Made by a program: the position numbers and the translations under genes
The notes under the pieces: model-generated
Told to the model about the DNA's origin: nothing
The model's database searches: none
The model's input: the letters and a program-made list of their open reading frames with translations, nothing else
Origin: Acidobacteriota bacterium
GTDB lineage: Bacteria > Acidobacteriota > Vicinamibacteria > Marinacidobacterales > Marinacidobacteraceae
NCBI GenBank assembly: GCA_022826825.1
Contig: JAJDUD010000059.1
Span: forward strand, 62,001-126,000
Reading direction: 5' to 3'
DNA: 64,000 nucleotides
Shown: positions 10,501 to 18,421 of the stretch, one piece after another
Layout: the number at the start of each line of letters is the position of its first letter
Numbering within the stretch: the stretch's first letter is position 1

Positions 10501-10743
10501 GTGGACGCCGCGGGCGAAACCTCGCGCGCGGCCTTCGAGTCGTTCGTCGCCGGACTCGACCGGGCGATCCAGGGCGGGCGCTTCCCCGCGCTGCCGAACC
10601 CGGGAGTCACCTACCGGGTGTGCGACTACTGCGACTACCTCCCGGTCTGCGGCCCGCGGCCCGCGGGGCACGCGCGGACGAAGGCCCGGGCCGGGTTCGC
10701 CGCCGCCCTCGACGAAGTCGCCGGGATCCGGGGTCTGCCGTGA
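7528..10743 (+). CDS. addB: AddB-like ATP-dependent helicase/nuclease subunit B
   Basis: A 1071-residue subunit of the double-strand-break processing enzyme that replaces RecBCD in many phyla. The N-terminal half is a degenerate helicase fold. The C-terminal RecB-type nuclease domain has Cys770 (AACPYQFF), GSLLHEVFF near 800, a GSIDVVE/DYKTG pair near 915-935, then QPLLYALAY. The four cysteines Cys770, Cys1032, Cys1035 and Cys1041 match the AddB iron-sulfur staple. ATG 7528 was preferred to GTG 7402 because the extra 42 residues look non-coding. Its stop overlaps addA (GTGA), so both subunits are co-translated. Confidence 0.87.
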   Translation: MARTVQRRFVKSPRAEVRIAAARRFLEGLGAKRPFLVVAPSRHAADRIVHETVEARGAAGGLLGAHRFGLFVLAQRLARSEFAARGLKALTPAARLAAVVRVIHRARREERLGRFAEAAEGPGLAVRLASTFDELRLAGVGAGRLTARDACLGALYGGYRETLAEAGLADRAETFAAATRRIEGGAGPPAGLPLLLLDVPLWGTAPRRFAGALTAAAPEVFLTLPEGDTATEKAALALGAAPLPEAEGGSREATPDDAVASAQRHLFATRRPGPGGERRGLGVIAAPGTAAEAIEHARAFLAEAAAGVPFDRMAVLLPEPAGQASAFREAFERAGIPAFFDAGARRPHPAGRAFVVLLDCAREGLSATRFAEYLSLGETPAPAEVSGTGPAAGDASDVPGFVAPRRWERLILDSEVIGGLDRWESRLARFADRLRQDEEAEEDDARREHLRRRQGDLRRLTETALPILRRLAAFPSPHATYAEWARHLEELARAALVHPQGVVDCLAETDPMRDVSEVTLDEVREGLARRLAEVVTRSRGSRYGRIWVGPVEAARGLAFDVVAVPGLSERAFPRVLREDPMLLDRERAALAPDLPVRSDLAERERLRLRIGVGAANRKLTLSYSSLNLVEGRPQVPSYYLAEAFRAGLGKVPTLAEIRSRAGRESKVVRGIRAPRDPSLAIDRREFDLAQVASALGRPEARAGDAGTAAYLLADPGLARALRQEYMRQQWKWQSPDGFLNPDQAALEALERHRPGNRSFSATGLEAYAACPYQFFLKNLVRLRPIERPEALIHLDPLTRGSLLHEVFFHLGREFRERGLAPLREARLHEAFALLTEVFRRVEAGVRDRVAPAIERVWQDQMDGLLGDLRGFLQRYAETGRIPLANELTFGMGAKQPADPASRTEPAVLPGGLRLHGSIDVVERLPDGSVQITDYKTGKASIETTDSQRILFGGRALQPLLYALAYEALSGSPAASGRLYYATIRGAYLETVVDAAGETSRAAFESFVAGLDRAIQGGRFPALPNPGVTYRVCDYCDYLPVCGPRPAGHARTKARAGFAAALDEVAGIRGLP

Positions 10744-13700
10744 GAGCGCTGCCCGACGCCGCGGCCCGGGACCGCATCCGCCGGGACCACGACACCACGC
10801 TGATCGTGGAGGCGGCCGCCGGCACCGGGAAGACGACGTCGGTCGTCGAGCGGGTGGTCGAGATGATCGCCGTGGACACCGCCCGGATCGGACAGGTCGC
10901 CGCGATCACCTTTACGGAAAAGGCGGCCGGTGAACTCAGGCTGCGAATCCGCCAGGGCCTTGAACTGCGGATCGAGCACGCCGCGGCCGGCCCGGAGGGA
11001 GCCGCCGCGACGGCACGGCTCGAAGCGGCGCTCTCCCAGATCGAAGAGGCGTCCATCGGGACCATCCATGCCTTCTGCGCCACCATCCTGCGGGAGCGCC
11101 CGATCGAGGCGGGGGTGGACCCGGACTTCCAGATCCTGACGGACGCCGAGCAGCGGGCCTTCTTCGACCGGGTCTTCCGCCGCTTCCTCGACCGGCAACT
11201 CGAGGCCCCGGGGCCGGGGATCGCCCGCCTGCTGCGGCGCAGCCGGAACCCGATGGTGAGTCCGCTCGACATCCTCCAGCAGGCCGGGCTGCGGCTGCTG
11301 GACTACCGGTCCCTCGACGCACCCTGGAAGCAGCGCGCCTGGGATGCGGAGGCCGCCGTCCGGGAACTGGTGGAAGAGCCCGGCGGCCAGGAGGGCGAAC
11401 CCGTCCCTTCCCTCTTCATGCTGGAGGAGCTCTACCGCTCGTTCCCGAAGGACCCGCCGGGAGCGAGGCCCAACTGGCTGATTCGCTCCCTCGCCGCCGC
11501 CGCGGATCTCGCCCGGGAGATCCGGGTGCGGGGAGCCGCCTCCGGCAGCGACCTGGACTGGCTCGAGCAGGCGCTCGCGGAACTCCGGGTCCCGGGGTAT
11601 GGCGGCCGGACCCCTGCCGGCTTCCCCCACACCCGCAAATGGCGCGACGCCTTCCGGACCCGGCTGCTCGCGTTCCAGCGGGAGAGCAACGCCGACCTGG
11701 CCGCCCTCCTGCGGGAGGACCTGCGCGGTCTGGTCGCCGACTACGAGAACGCGAAGCAGAAGGCGGGCCTGGTGGACTTCGACGACCTGCTCCTCAAGAC
11801 GCGGGATCTCCTCCGGGGCCATCCGGAGGTGCGCGAGGAACTCGCGGCGCGGTTCCGCCACATCGTGGTGGACGAATACCAGGACACGGACCCGATGCAG
11901 ACGGAGATCGTCCTGCTGCTCACCGCCGGGGAGCCGCCGGGCGCCGACTGGCGCGAGGCGGTTCCCCTTCCCGGACGCCTCTGTCTCGTGGGGGACCCCA
12001 AACAGTCCATCTACCGCTTCCGGCGGGCGGACGTGGGCCACTACCTGCGCGTCAAGGAGCGGCTGCTCGCGAACGGCGCCGCCGAGGTGCGGCTGAGCAC
12101 GAACTTCCGTTCGGTTCCGGGCATCTGCGATTTCGTGAACCGGACCCTGAGGCCGGCGTTCGAAGCCGCCCCGGGCCTGGGAGGACTCGCCCGGCAGGTG
12201 GACTACGTGCCGCTCCACGCCGCCCGGGGGCCGATGCCGGGACCCGCGCTCGCCGCCATCCCGCTGGCGCACGCGCCCTACGTCAGGCACCTCGAGGAGC
12301 AGGAGCCGAAGGCGGTCGCGGCCTTCGTCGGCGGGCTCCTCGACAGCGGGTTCGCGGTCTCCGGGGCCGACGGCAACGGGTCGCGACCGGTGGAGCCGAG
12401 CGACATCTGCCTGTTGTTCCGGCGCTTCCGCTCCTATCGGCGGCTGGTGCCCCAGCCCTATGCCGACGCCCTCCAGGATCTCGGCATCCCGCACTCGCTG
12501 GCGGCGGTGCAGACCTACATCGGCAGCGCCGAGCTGTCGTTCCTGCGGGCGGCCCTCACCGCCATCGAGTTTCCCGAGGACGAGCTGAGCGTGTACGCGA
12601 CCCTGCGGGGCCCGTTGTTCGCGATCCCGGACCAGGACCTCTTCCTCTTCCGGGAACGCCATCCGGAGACCCGGCTGCGGCCGGCCCTGGCCCGGCGCCT
12701 GGGACCGGGCGGCGGCGACGCGACCGCGGCTCGGGGGGTGGACCGGACGATCCGGGGCTCACTCGCCTTCCTCTACGACCTGCACCGGCGCCGCACCCAC
12801 CAGCCGATCGCGGTAACGCTCCAGCAGCTTCTGGGAAGGCACCGGGCGGAGACCGGATTCGCCTTCTGGAACTCTCCGGATCAGGTGCTCTCGAACCTCC
12901 GCCGGCTCGTCGAGGCGGCCCGCGCCTTCGAGGCGCGCGGAGGACTCTCCTTCCGTGGGTTCGTGGAGCAACTCGCCGCGGAAGCCGAGAATCCCGACGC
13001 GGGGTCGGCGCACGCCATCGACGAGGACGTGAGGGGGGTGCGGATCATGACCACCCATACCGCCAAGGGACTCGAGTTCCCGGTGGTGGTCCTCTGCGAC
13101 GGGGCCGTGCGGCGCCACGGACGGGCGAGCCGCATCGTGAGCGCCGAGAAGCGGCTCTACGCCTGCGACCTCGGCGCCGGCATCGTTCCCTGGGATCTCC
13201 TCGAGGGAACGCCGGCCGAGGAGGCGGAGGACCTCGCGGAACTGGACCGGCTTCTCTACGTCGCGATGACCCGGGGCCGGGACCTGCTGGCGGCGCCGGT
13301 GTCCGAGGGAGACTTCCCGGAGGAGAGCCTGCTCGCCCCGGTGGCGGCCGGTCTCAAGCCGTTGCTCGGACAGGGCGGCATCACCCCCCGGACGGACGAT
13401 GCGGCGCCCGCGGACGGTGCGGGGGGCCGGCGGGGGACCGGCCCGCTGTGGGACCTGCTCCGGGCGGATGCCACGGGCGGCGCTGCCGGCGACGGGAAGG
13501 AAGCCGAAGCCGCCTTCCTCGCGCGGTGGCGGCAAGCCATCGATGCCGGGCAGGTCCCGACCCGCCGGGCGATCCCGGCAACGGCGTTCGCCGCGCTGGA
13601 GGCCGCCGGCGATCCCGGGGACGCGCGGGAGGTGGACGTCCGGCGAGTGGATGCCGAGGAGCCGCCGCAGGACGCGAAGCGGCCCGCCGGGGCCGCGTTC

Positions 13701-14360
13701 GGGGAACTGGTCCACCGGGTCCTCGAGCAGGTCCCCCTGGACGCCGCGGAGACGGACATCGCCGCGGAAGCGGCCCGGGCCGTCCGGGAGCTGGAGCTGG
13801 GCGACGAACTCGGCCCCGCCGCGGCGAGGGCGGTGCGGGCCGCGCTCGGCCACCCGCTCCTGGCCGAGGCGCGGCGGGCGGCGGAACACGGGACGTGCTA
13901 CCGGGAGTTGCCGCTCCTCCACCTGGAACCGGTTGGCGAGGACGGCCTGGAGCCGCCACCGGGAGAACTGGGCCGGCCTCCGGCCGGCACAGCGGGCCGA
14001 AGGCCCGCGGACGGCACAACCCCACGCAGCCCCGCAGCACGCCCGAGTCGACCCGCCGACCCCTGGCCGGCGCCCGAAACGGGATCGGCACTCGAAGCAG
14101 AGTCATTCACCGAGCCCGAGGAGACCGCCGTCCCCGCCGGGTCCGGCCCGGCGCTGGTGGAGGGAGTCGCCGATCTCGTCTTCCAGCCGGACGCGGAGAC
14201 CGCCTGGACGGTCCTCGACTTCAAGACGGATTCGCGGCCGCCCGAGGACCCGGAGTTCCAGGCCAGCCAGGCCCGCTACCGCCGGCAGGTCGCTCTCTAC
14301 GCCCGGGCGGTCGAACGGGCCACCGGCCAACCCGCCAAGGGCGTCCTCCTCTACGTGTAA
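10740..14360 (+). CDS. addA: AddA-like UvrD/RecB-family helicase-nuclease subunit A
   Basis: A 1206-residue superfamily 1 helicase with a C-terminal nuclease domain. Walker A is AAAGTGKTT (Lys31), motif Ia AITFTEKAAGE, Walker B DEYQDTD from residue 378, motif III GDPKQSIYRFRR, motif IV LSTNFRSVPG, motif V TTHTAKGLEFPV and motif VI LLYVAMTRGRD. The nuclease core is GELVHRVLEQ, GVADLVF (Asp1145) and DFKTD (Lys1162). GTG 10740 overlaps the addB stop. Residues about 1070-1092, just before the nuclease motifs, are a Pro/Gly/Arg linker encoded by a dispersed repeat also found between genes. Expected role: resection of broken ends for RecA. Confidence 0.88.
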   Translation: MRALPDAAARDRIRRDHDTTLIVEAAAGTGKTTSVVERVVEMIAVDTARIGQVAAITFTEKAAGELRLRIRQGLELRIEHAAAGPEGAAATARLEAALSQIEEASIGTIHAFCATILRERPIEAGVDPDFQILTDAEQRAFFDRVFRRFLDRQLEAPGPGIARLLRRSRNPMVSPLDILQQAGLRLLDYRSLDAPWKQRAWDAEAAVRELVEEPGGQEGEPVPSLFMLEELYRSFPKDPPGARPNWLIRSLAAAADLAREIRVRGAASGSDLDWLEQALAELRVPGYGGRTPAGFPHTRKWRDAFRTRLLAFQRESNADLAALLREDLRGLVADYENAKQKAGLVDFDDLLLKTRDLLRGHPEVREELAARFRHIVVDEYQDTDPMQTEIVLLLTAGEPPGADWREAVPLPGRLCLVGDPKQSIYRFRRADVGHYLRVKERLLANGAAEVRLSTNFRSVPGICDFVNRTLRPAFEAAPGLGGLARQVDYVPLHAARGPMPGPALAAIPLAHAPYVRHLEEQEPKAVAAFVGGLLDSGFAVSGADGNGSRPVEPSDICLLFRRFRSYRRLVPQPYADALQDLGIPHSLAAVQTYIGSAELSFLRAALTAIEFPEDELSVYATLRGPLFAIPDQDLFLFRERHPETRLRPALARRLGPGGGDATAARGVDRTIRGSLAFLYDLHRRRTHQPIAVTLQQLLGRHRAETGFAFWNSPDQVLSNLRRLVEAARAFEARGGLSFRGFVEQLAAEAENPDAGSAHAIDEDVRGVRIMTTHTAKGLEFPVVVLCDGAVRRHGRASRIVSAEKRLYACDLGAGIVPWDLLEGTPAEEAEDLAELDRLLYVAMTRGRDLLAAPVSEGDFPEESLLAPVAAGLKPLLGQGGITPRTDDAAPADGAGGRRGTGPLWDLLRADATGGAAGDGKEAEAAFLARWRQAIDAGQVPTRRAIPATAFAALEAAGDPGDAREVDVRRVDAEEPPQDAKRPAGAAFGELVHRVLEQVPLDAAETDIAAEAARAVRELELGDELGPAAARAVRAALGHPLLAEARRAAEHGTCYRELPLLHLEPVGEDGLEPPPGELGRPPAGTAGRRPADGTTPRSPAARPSRPADPWPAPETGSALEAESFTEPEETAVPAGSGPALVEGVADLVFQPDAETAWTVLDFKTDSRPPEDPEFQASQARYRRQVALYARAVERATGQPAKGVLLYV
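13948..14014 (+). repeat. Dispersed GC-rich repeat embedded in addA
   Basis: These bases match the reverse complement of 28482-28543 at 59 of 62 aligned positions, with one 5-base insertion here. The core is an imperfect set of hairpins built on GGCCTCCGGCCGGC. It is read in frame as a Pro/Gly/Arg linker in AddA, so a normally intergenic element has been absorbed into an essential-type gene without breaking it. A 25-base relative of its left end lies at 39171-39195. Confidence 0.7.
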
Positions 14361-14458
14361 GGGAGCACCGGCCCGGGCCGCCGGCCAGCCAATGTGCAGA
14401 TGCAGCCCGGCGGGTCGGCCAACGCCCTGATGGCGCCGCCGGCGGGGAACGCCGGCCC

Positions 14459-15247
14459 TCAGAGCGGATCGAACCGGCCGTCCACCGCCGTCCAGCCGCC
14501 GTCCGCGAAGAGCACCGAGCCGGTCACGTAGCTCGCCGCGGGAGACAACAGGAACACCGTCGGCGCGGCCATTTCGTCCGCAGTCGCCCAGCGCCCGAGC
14601 AGGGTCTTGTCGGTGTACGCCTGCTTCCAGTCGGGCCGCTTCTCGATCTGGGCGGTCAGCGGGGTCTCGACCACCCCGGGGGCGAGCGCGTTCACCCGGA
14701 CGCCGGAGGCGGCCCACTCCGCCGCGGCGGTGCGGGCGAGCTGCACGATGCCCGCCTTGGTGGCCGCGTAGACCCCCTGCCCCGCTTCCACCACCTGGGA
14801 GCGGATCGAGGAGAGCAGCACGATGCTGCCGCCGCCGGACCGCGCGAGGCTGGCCGCCCCGTGCCGGAGGGCGTGGAAGGTCCCCTTCAGGTTCAGCGAG
14901 ACGACGCGCTCGAACTCCGCTTCGTTCGTATCGGCGAGGCGCTTGCGGACGTTCACCCCCGGAGTGGAGACGAGCCCCCGCGGCTGGAATCCCTCCGACT
15001 CGAGTCCCTCGAACAGGTTCCTCACCGATTCCCCGGAACGGACGTCCACCGAACGGGCGACGGCGGTTCCTCCATCGGCCGCTACCGCCGCCGCCACCCG
15101 GTCGGCGGCCGCCTCGTCCCGGTCGGCGACCACCACCCGGGCGCCGGAGCGGGCGGCCAGCCGGGCGCTCGCTTCGCCGATCCCGGACCCGCCGCCGATC
15201 ACGACGACGTCCATCCCGGCGAGCGAGAAGGGGAAGTTGGCGGTCAC
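14459..15247 (-). CDS. SDR-family NAD(P)-dependent oxidoreductase
   Basis: A 262-residue classical short-chain dehydrogenase. The dinucleotide-binding loop is VIGGGSGIGEAS near residue 17, the catalytic Ser lies in LLSSIRS, the YxxxK pair in YAATKAG, and the sequence ends with the usual VTGSVLFADGGW. A D-x-R after strand 2 (VADRDE) suggests NAD(H) more than NADP(H). The likely substrate is a small alcohol or sugar, not predictable here. The GTG start at 15247 is the first in frame. It converges on addA and stands alone. Confidence 0.88.
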   Translation of the reverse strand: MTANFPFSLAGMDVVVIGGGSGIGEASARLAARSGARVVVADRDEAAADRVAAAVAADGGTAVARSVDVRSGESVRNLFEGLESEGFQPRGLVSTPGVNVRKRLADTNEAEFERVVSLNLKGTFHALRHGAASLARSGGGSIVLLSSIRSQVVEAGQGVYAATKAGIVQLARTAAAEWAASGVRVNALAPGVVETPLTAQIEKRPDWKQAYTDKTLLGRWATADEMAAPTVFLLSPAASYVTGSVLFADGGWTAVDGRFDPL

Positions 15248-15891
15248 GGCGCGCGGATTATGGCCCGGGGCGGTCAGGCGTGGGGACTGCCGGCCTGCAC
15301 CGCCGACATCGCGGTGAGCAGCCAGCCGAGCTGCTTCGTCCGGAGTGCCGCCTCATCCCCATGGAGTTGACCTGAATCGGAAAACGACAGAGGCTTGGCG
15401 GATGCCGAACGCGAAGGCCCCGGAGTGGTCACGCCCAGCCGCCACTCGGCTGTCTCCAGGCGAGGGGGACCAGCCGATCCGAACTCCCGCGGAATCCGAA
15501 CTGCCCACAGAGGAACTCGTCAATTGCTCCGAAGAGAGTCGTCGGATTCCTGGGCTCGAGAACCGATTTCCTTCGTTGTCTGAGGTACTTTCCCAACTCG
15601 TGCCTCTGGAGGAGGAGTTCGGGAGCATCGACGATCCCCCGGTGGAACCCGAAGAGATTCTCTGACTGGGTCTCTCCCACCCCGGGGGACTCGCAGCGCG
15701 AACCAGGTGCCGGACTCATCCGTGTCCTTCGCGAGTCCGCCCGCCTCGGCGGGCTCTGCCGGCCTGGGTGACGGCCACTGGCGCGAAACAGACCGGCGCG
15801 TCGTGAGGCCAGTTGGCGTCGCGACATGCGCGGCGCGGAGCACCGTGCGTGCCGGTCTGGAGACCGACGGTCCCTGCCGGCGCGCTCTTCG
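15248..15891. other. 644-base intergenic region with repeat debris and one small possible gene
   Basis: Between the divergently oriented SDR start and the end of the FAD oxidoreductase gene, no full gene is supported. Bases 15402-15665 hold a small frame with an antitoxin-like tail (separate entry). Bases 15832-15873 resemble one arm of the hairpin repeats seen at 44091-44140 in inverted orientation. The rest has mixed codon usage and no recognisable motif. Confidence 0.5.
15402..15665 (+). CDS. Small ORF with a VapB-like C-terminal tail; possible orphan or decayed antitoxin
   Basis: An 87-residue frame. Its last 30 residues (LSEVLSQLVPLEEEF, then IDDPPVEPEEIL) resemble the acidic, proline-rich toxin-neutralising tails of VapB-type antitoxins. 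The N-terminal DNA-binding half of such proteins is not recognisable, and no PIN toxin follows: the next gene is on the other strand. It may be the remnant of a deleted toxin-antitoxin pair, or chance. ATG 15402 was chosen over an upstream ATG at 15345 for lack of supporting signals. Confidence 0.3.
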   Translation: MPNAKAPEWSRPAATRLSPGEGDQPIRTPAESELPTEELVNCSEESRRIPGLENRFPSLSEVLSQLVPLEEEFGSIDDPPVEPEEIL

Positions 15892-17037
15892 TCAGTCCAC
15901 GTCCGGAAACGAGCGCCGCCGGAAGAAGACCTGCCACGCGAGGTTGCGGAACGGCGGACAGCGAAGCGCCAGACACACGAGTTCCATCGCCGTCCGGCTC
16001 CGGACCCCGGCCAGGAGCGCCCGCATCCAGCGGCGGGACCAGAAGCGGGTCCGCAGCTTCGCGCCGGAATACGTCGCGAGCACCGCCGGGTCGCCGGTCT
16101 CGAAGCGCCGCACGATGACGTCGGCGGCCTGCCGGGAGAGCCGCAGGCAGGCGTCGAAACCGCCGGCGGTGAGCGGCGAGACCGCGCCGGCGGCATCGCC
16201 GACGAGCAGTCCCACGTCCGTGCCGATGCGCCGCAGCACCCCGTTCACGGGGATCCGGCCGCCCCGCTGTTCGACGAGGCGCCCCTCGTCGAGCGCGAAA
16301 CGCCCGTCGAGGCTGGCGGTGAACCCGGCGAGCGCGGTCTGGGGGTGGAACCGGTCCGGAGTGCCGCCCACCCCCACGTGCGTCTCCTCGCCGTCCTGAA
16401 CCACCCAGGCGAGGTAGCCGGGCGCGACGCCGGGGTCCAGAAAGCAGTGAAGCGCCGGCCCCTCCGCGAGCGGCACCCCGCGGTGGACCGACTCCAGACC
16501 CACGAGCCATTCGGTGTTGGAATCGAGGCCCAGGTCGCGGGCCACCTGGGAATTCGCGCCGTCGGCGCCCACCAGAAGCCGGGTTTCGAAGCTCAGGGAC
16601 CGTCCCCCGCGTTCCACCTCGACCACGAGCCCCGTTCCCGTCCGGCGGCAGCCCCGATAGCGGGCGCCGGAGACGAAGCGCACCCCCGACTCGCGGCAGC
16701 GGTCGAGCCATTCGCGGTAGAGCGCCGCCATCCGGCCCACCCGGAACTCGTCGCGCCGGCTCGACAGCGACAGGGCGCGCCGGGCCGGCGAATAGAGCAC
16801 GGCGCGGCGGACCGGCGGCCCCAGGCAGGACGGCGGCAGCGGAAAGTCCTCGAGCGACTTGCGGACGAAGATCCCGGTCGTGTGCACCCGTTCCCCGACA
16901 TCCTCCTTCCGATCCAGCAGCACCACCTCGAGTCCCGTTTCAGCGACCAGCCGGGCGCACTGCAGTCCGGCGAGGCCGGCGCCGACGACCACCACGTCGG
17001 CGGCATTCGGCTCCCGGCCGGAGCCGTCGGCAATCAA
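15892..17037 (-). CDS. FAD-dependent oxidoreductase of the geranylgeranyl-reductase/monooxygenase-like family
   Basis: About 381 residues. The FAD-binding Rossmann motif DVVVVGAGLAGLQ is near the N-terminus, followed by LLDRKEDVG. LLVGADGANSQVAR is the GD-type motif of flavin oxidoreductases, and GLLVGDAAGAVSPLTAGG is the second flavin contact typical of geranylgeranyl reductase-like proteins. The start is uncertain: TTG 17037 is favoured because it leaves a 17-base gap to the SLC5 gene, while longer versions would overlap it. Last gene of the apparent P1 peptidase-symporter-oxidoreductase run. Role unknown; reduction of isoprenoid double bonds is one possibility. Confidence 0.75.
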   Translation of the reverse strand: MIADGSGREPNAADVVVVGAGLAGLQCARLVAETGLEVVLLDRKEDVGERVHTTGIFVRKSLEDFPLPPSCLGPPVRRAVLYSPARRALSLSSRRDEFRVGRMAALYREWLDRCRESGVRFVSGARYRGCRRTGTGLVVEVERGGRSLSFETRLLVGADGANSQVARDLGLDSNTEWLVGLESVHRGVPLAEGPALHCFLDPGVAPGYLAWVVQDGEETHVGVGGTPDRFHPQTALAGFTASLDGRFALDEGRLVEQRGGRIPVNGVLRRIGTDVGLLVGDAAGAVSPLTAGGFDACLRLSRQAADVIVRRFETGDPAVLATYSGAKLRTRFWSRRWMRALLAGVRSRTAMELVCLALRCPPFRNLAWQVFFRRRSFPDVD

Positions 17038-17053
17038 GGGAGCGGGGCCCCGG

Positions 17054-18415
17054 TCAACGTCTGGCGGTCCAAATGTGAAGGAACACCACCACGGCGGACG
17101 CCGCGATCCCGACCAGCGGCGGCGGCAGCGTTCCATCCGCCGGCGCCAGCAGGAATACGAGCACCCCGACGGCGGCGCCGCTCAGGATGGCCCGCGCCGG
17201 AGGCCGCCAGCGATGGAGGCCGACGACCACCGGCACGAAGAGCGAGACCCCGAGAACGGAATAGAAGACGGTCAGCGAAGCGATCACGCTCTGGGCGAGG
17301 ATCGCGATGACGACGCCCGCCAGTCCGGAAACCACCGCGGCGCCGCGCGCCACCCGCAGGACGGTGCGGTCGTCCGCGTCCGGCCGCAGGAAACGGTGAA
17401 AGACATCGCGCGACAGCGAGGTGGAGAGCATGAACAGCACCGCGTCGGCGCTCGACACCTCGGCCGAGAACAGGGCCGCGACCCCGAAGCACCCGAGCCA
17501 CAGGGGAAGCGACTCGATCAGCAGCGCCGGAAGGGCGGCGTCGGCATGGGGGAGTCCGGGATGGAGGACCGCGGCCGCCGCCCCGAGCAGCGGCGGAACC
17601 GCCGCGAAGGCGAGCAGGGCGACGCCGGCGGCGGTGAGACCGCGCCGGACCGCGCTCTCCTCCCGGGCCCCGAAGAGCTTCTGCAGGATCCCCGGCGAAA
17701 CGAGGAAGGCCGGGATCAGCATCGCGGTGTAGCCGAACGCGAGCGAGGCGTTCCCGAAGACGTCCAGCGCGTCCTCCCCGAGGCTCCCCCGGATGCCCCC
17801 GGCTCCGCCGGCGGCGGCAAGGGCGTAGGGGACCGCGAGTCCGAGGCCGACGAGCAGCACGCCGAGCTGCACGAAGTTCACCGAAGCCGCGCTCTGGAGA
17901 CCGCCGACCGCGAAGTACGCGGTCATCACCAGCGCGGCGGCGAGGATCGCGGCCGGCAGCGGAATCCCCGCCGCTCCCTCGATGAGCACTCCGGCGGCGA
18001 GCAACTGGGCGGCGAGGACGAAAAGGGTGGCGACCAGCAGGAGGCCGGTGAGGGCGACCCGCACCCCCGCGCCGTAGCGCAGCTCGAGGAAGTCGCCCAC
18101 CGTCCGGAGGCGGGCCTGGGACGCCACCCGCCACATCCGGGGACCCAGCCAGGCGGCGAGCAGCAGGGTCCCGAGACCCGCCGCTCCGACCCACCAGAAG
18201 GCGGCCAGCCCGTGCTGGTAGCCGAGCGCCGCCGCGCCGATGGTGGAACCGGCGCCGATGTTGGCGGCCAGCACCGTCGCGAAGATCAGCCGGGCGGGCA
18301 GACGGCGCCCCGCCACGAAGAACCCCTCGGCGGAGCGCGCGTTTCGGGAGACCCACCAGCCGACGGCGATCAGCAGGCCCGAGTACGCCGCGAGGACGGC
18401 GAGATGCGGGGACAT
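17054..18415 (-). CDS. Sodium/solute symporter (SSS/SLC5 family)
   Basis: A 453-residue carrier with 12-13 hydrophobic segments. The first contains YSGLLIAVGWWVSR, followed by the family phrase EGFFVAGRRLP and the TM2 segment ANIGAGSTIGAAALGYQHG. Later conserved pieces include SAASVNFVQLGVL and ALFSAEVSSADAVLFM, the latter resembling the sodium-site helix. It lies seven bases after the P1 aminopeptidase and before the FAD enzyme on the same strand. Pairing with an aminopeptidase hints at uptake of an amino acid or related compound, but substrate cannot be read from sequence. Confidence 0.85.
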   Translation of the reverse strand: MSPHLAVLAAYSGLLIAVGWWVSRNARSAEGFFVAGRRLPARLIFATVLAANIGAGSTIGAAALGYQHGLAAFWWVGAAGLGTLLLAAWLGPRMWRVASQARLRTVGDFLELRYGAGVRVALTGLLLVATLFVLAAQLLAAGVLIEGAAGIPLPAAILAAALVMTAYFAVGGLQSAASVNFVQLGVLLVGLGLAVPYALAAAGGAGGIRGSLGEDALDVFGNASLAFGYTAMLIPAFLVSPGILQKLFGAREESAVRRGLTAAGVALLAFAAVPPLLGAAAAVLHPGLPHADAALPALLIESLPLWLGCFGVAALFSAEVSSADAVLFMLSTSLSRDVFHRFLRPDADDRTVLRVARGAAVVSGLAGVVIAILAQSVIASLTVFYSVLGVSLFVPVVVGLHRWRPPARAILSGAAVGVLVFLLAPADGTLPPPLVGIAASAVVVFLHIWTARR

Positions 18416-18421
18416 ACCCGG

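Noticed and set aside
6031-10671. Open frame of 1546 codons on the minus strand
   Set aside because: It lies antisense to the oxygenase-like gene and addB, is rich in Arg/Gly/Pro/Glu without domains, and reflects the lack of stop codons in high-GC DNA.
11639-15370. Open frame of 1243 codons through addA and past its end
   Set aside because: Out of frame with the helicase motifs; no domain of its own. The part over 13948-14014 only shows the repeat in another frame.
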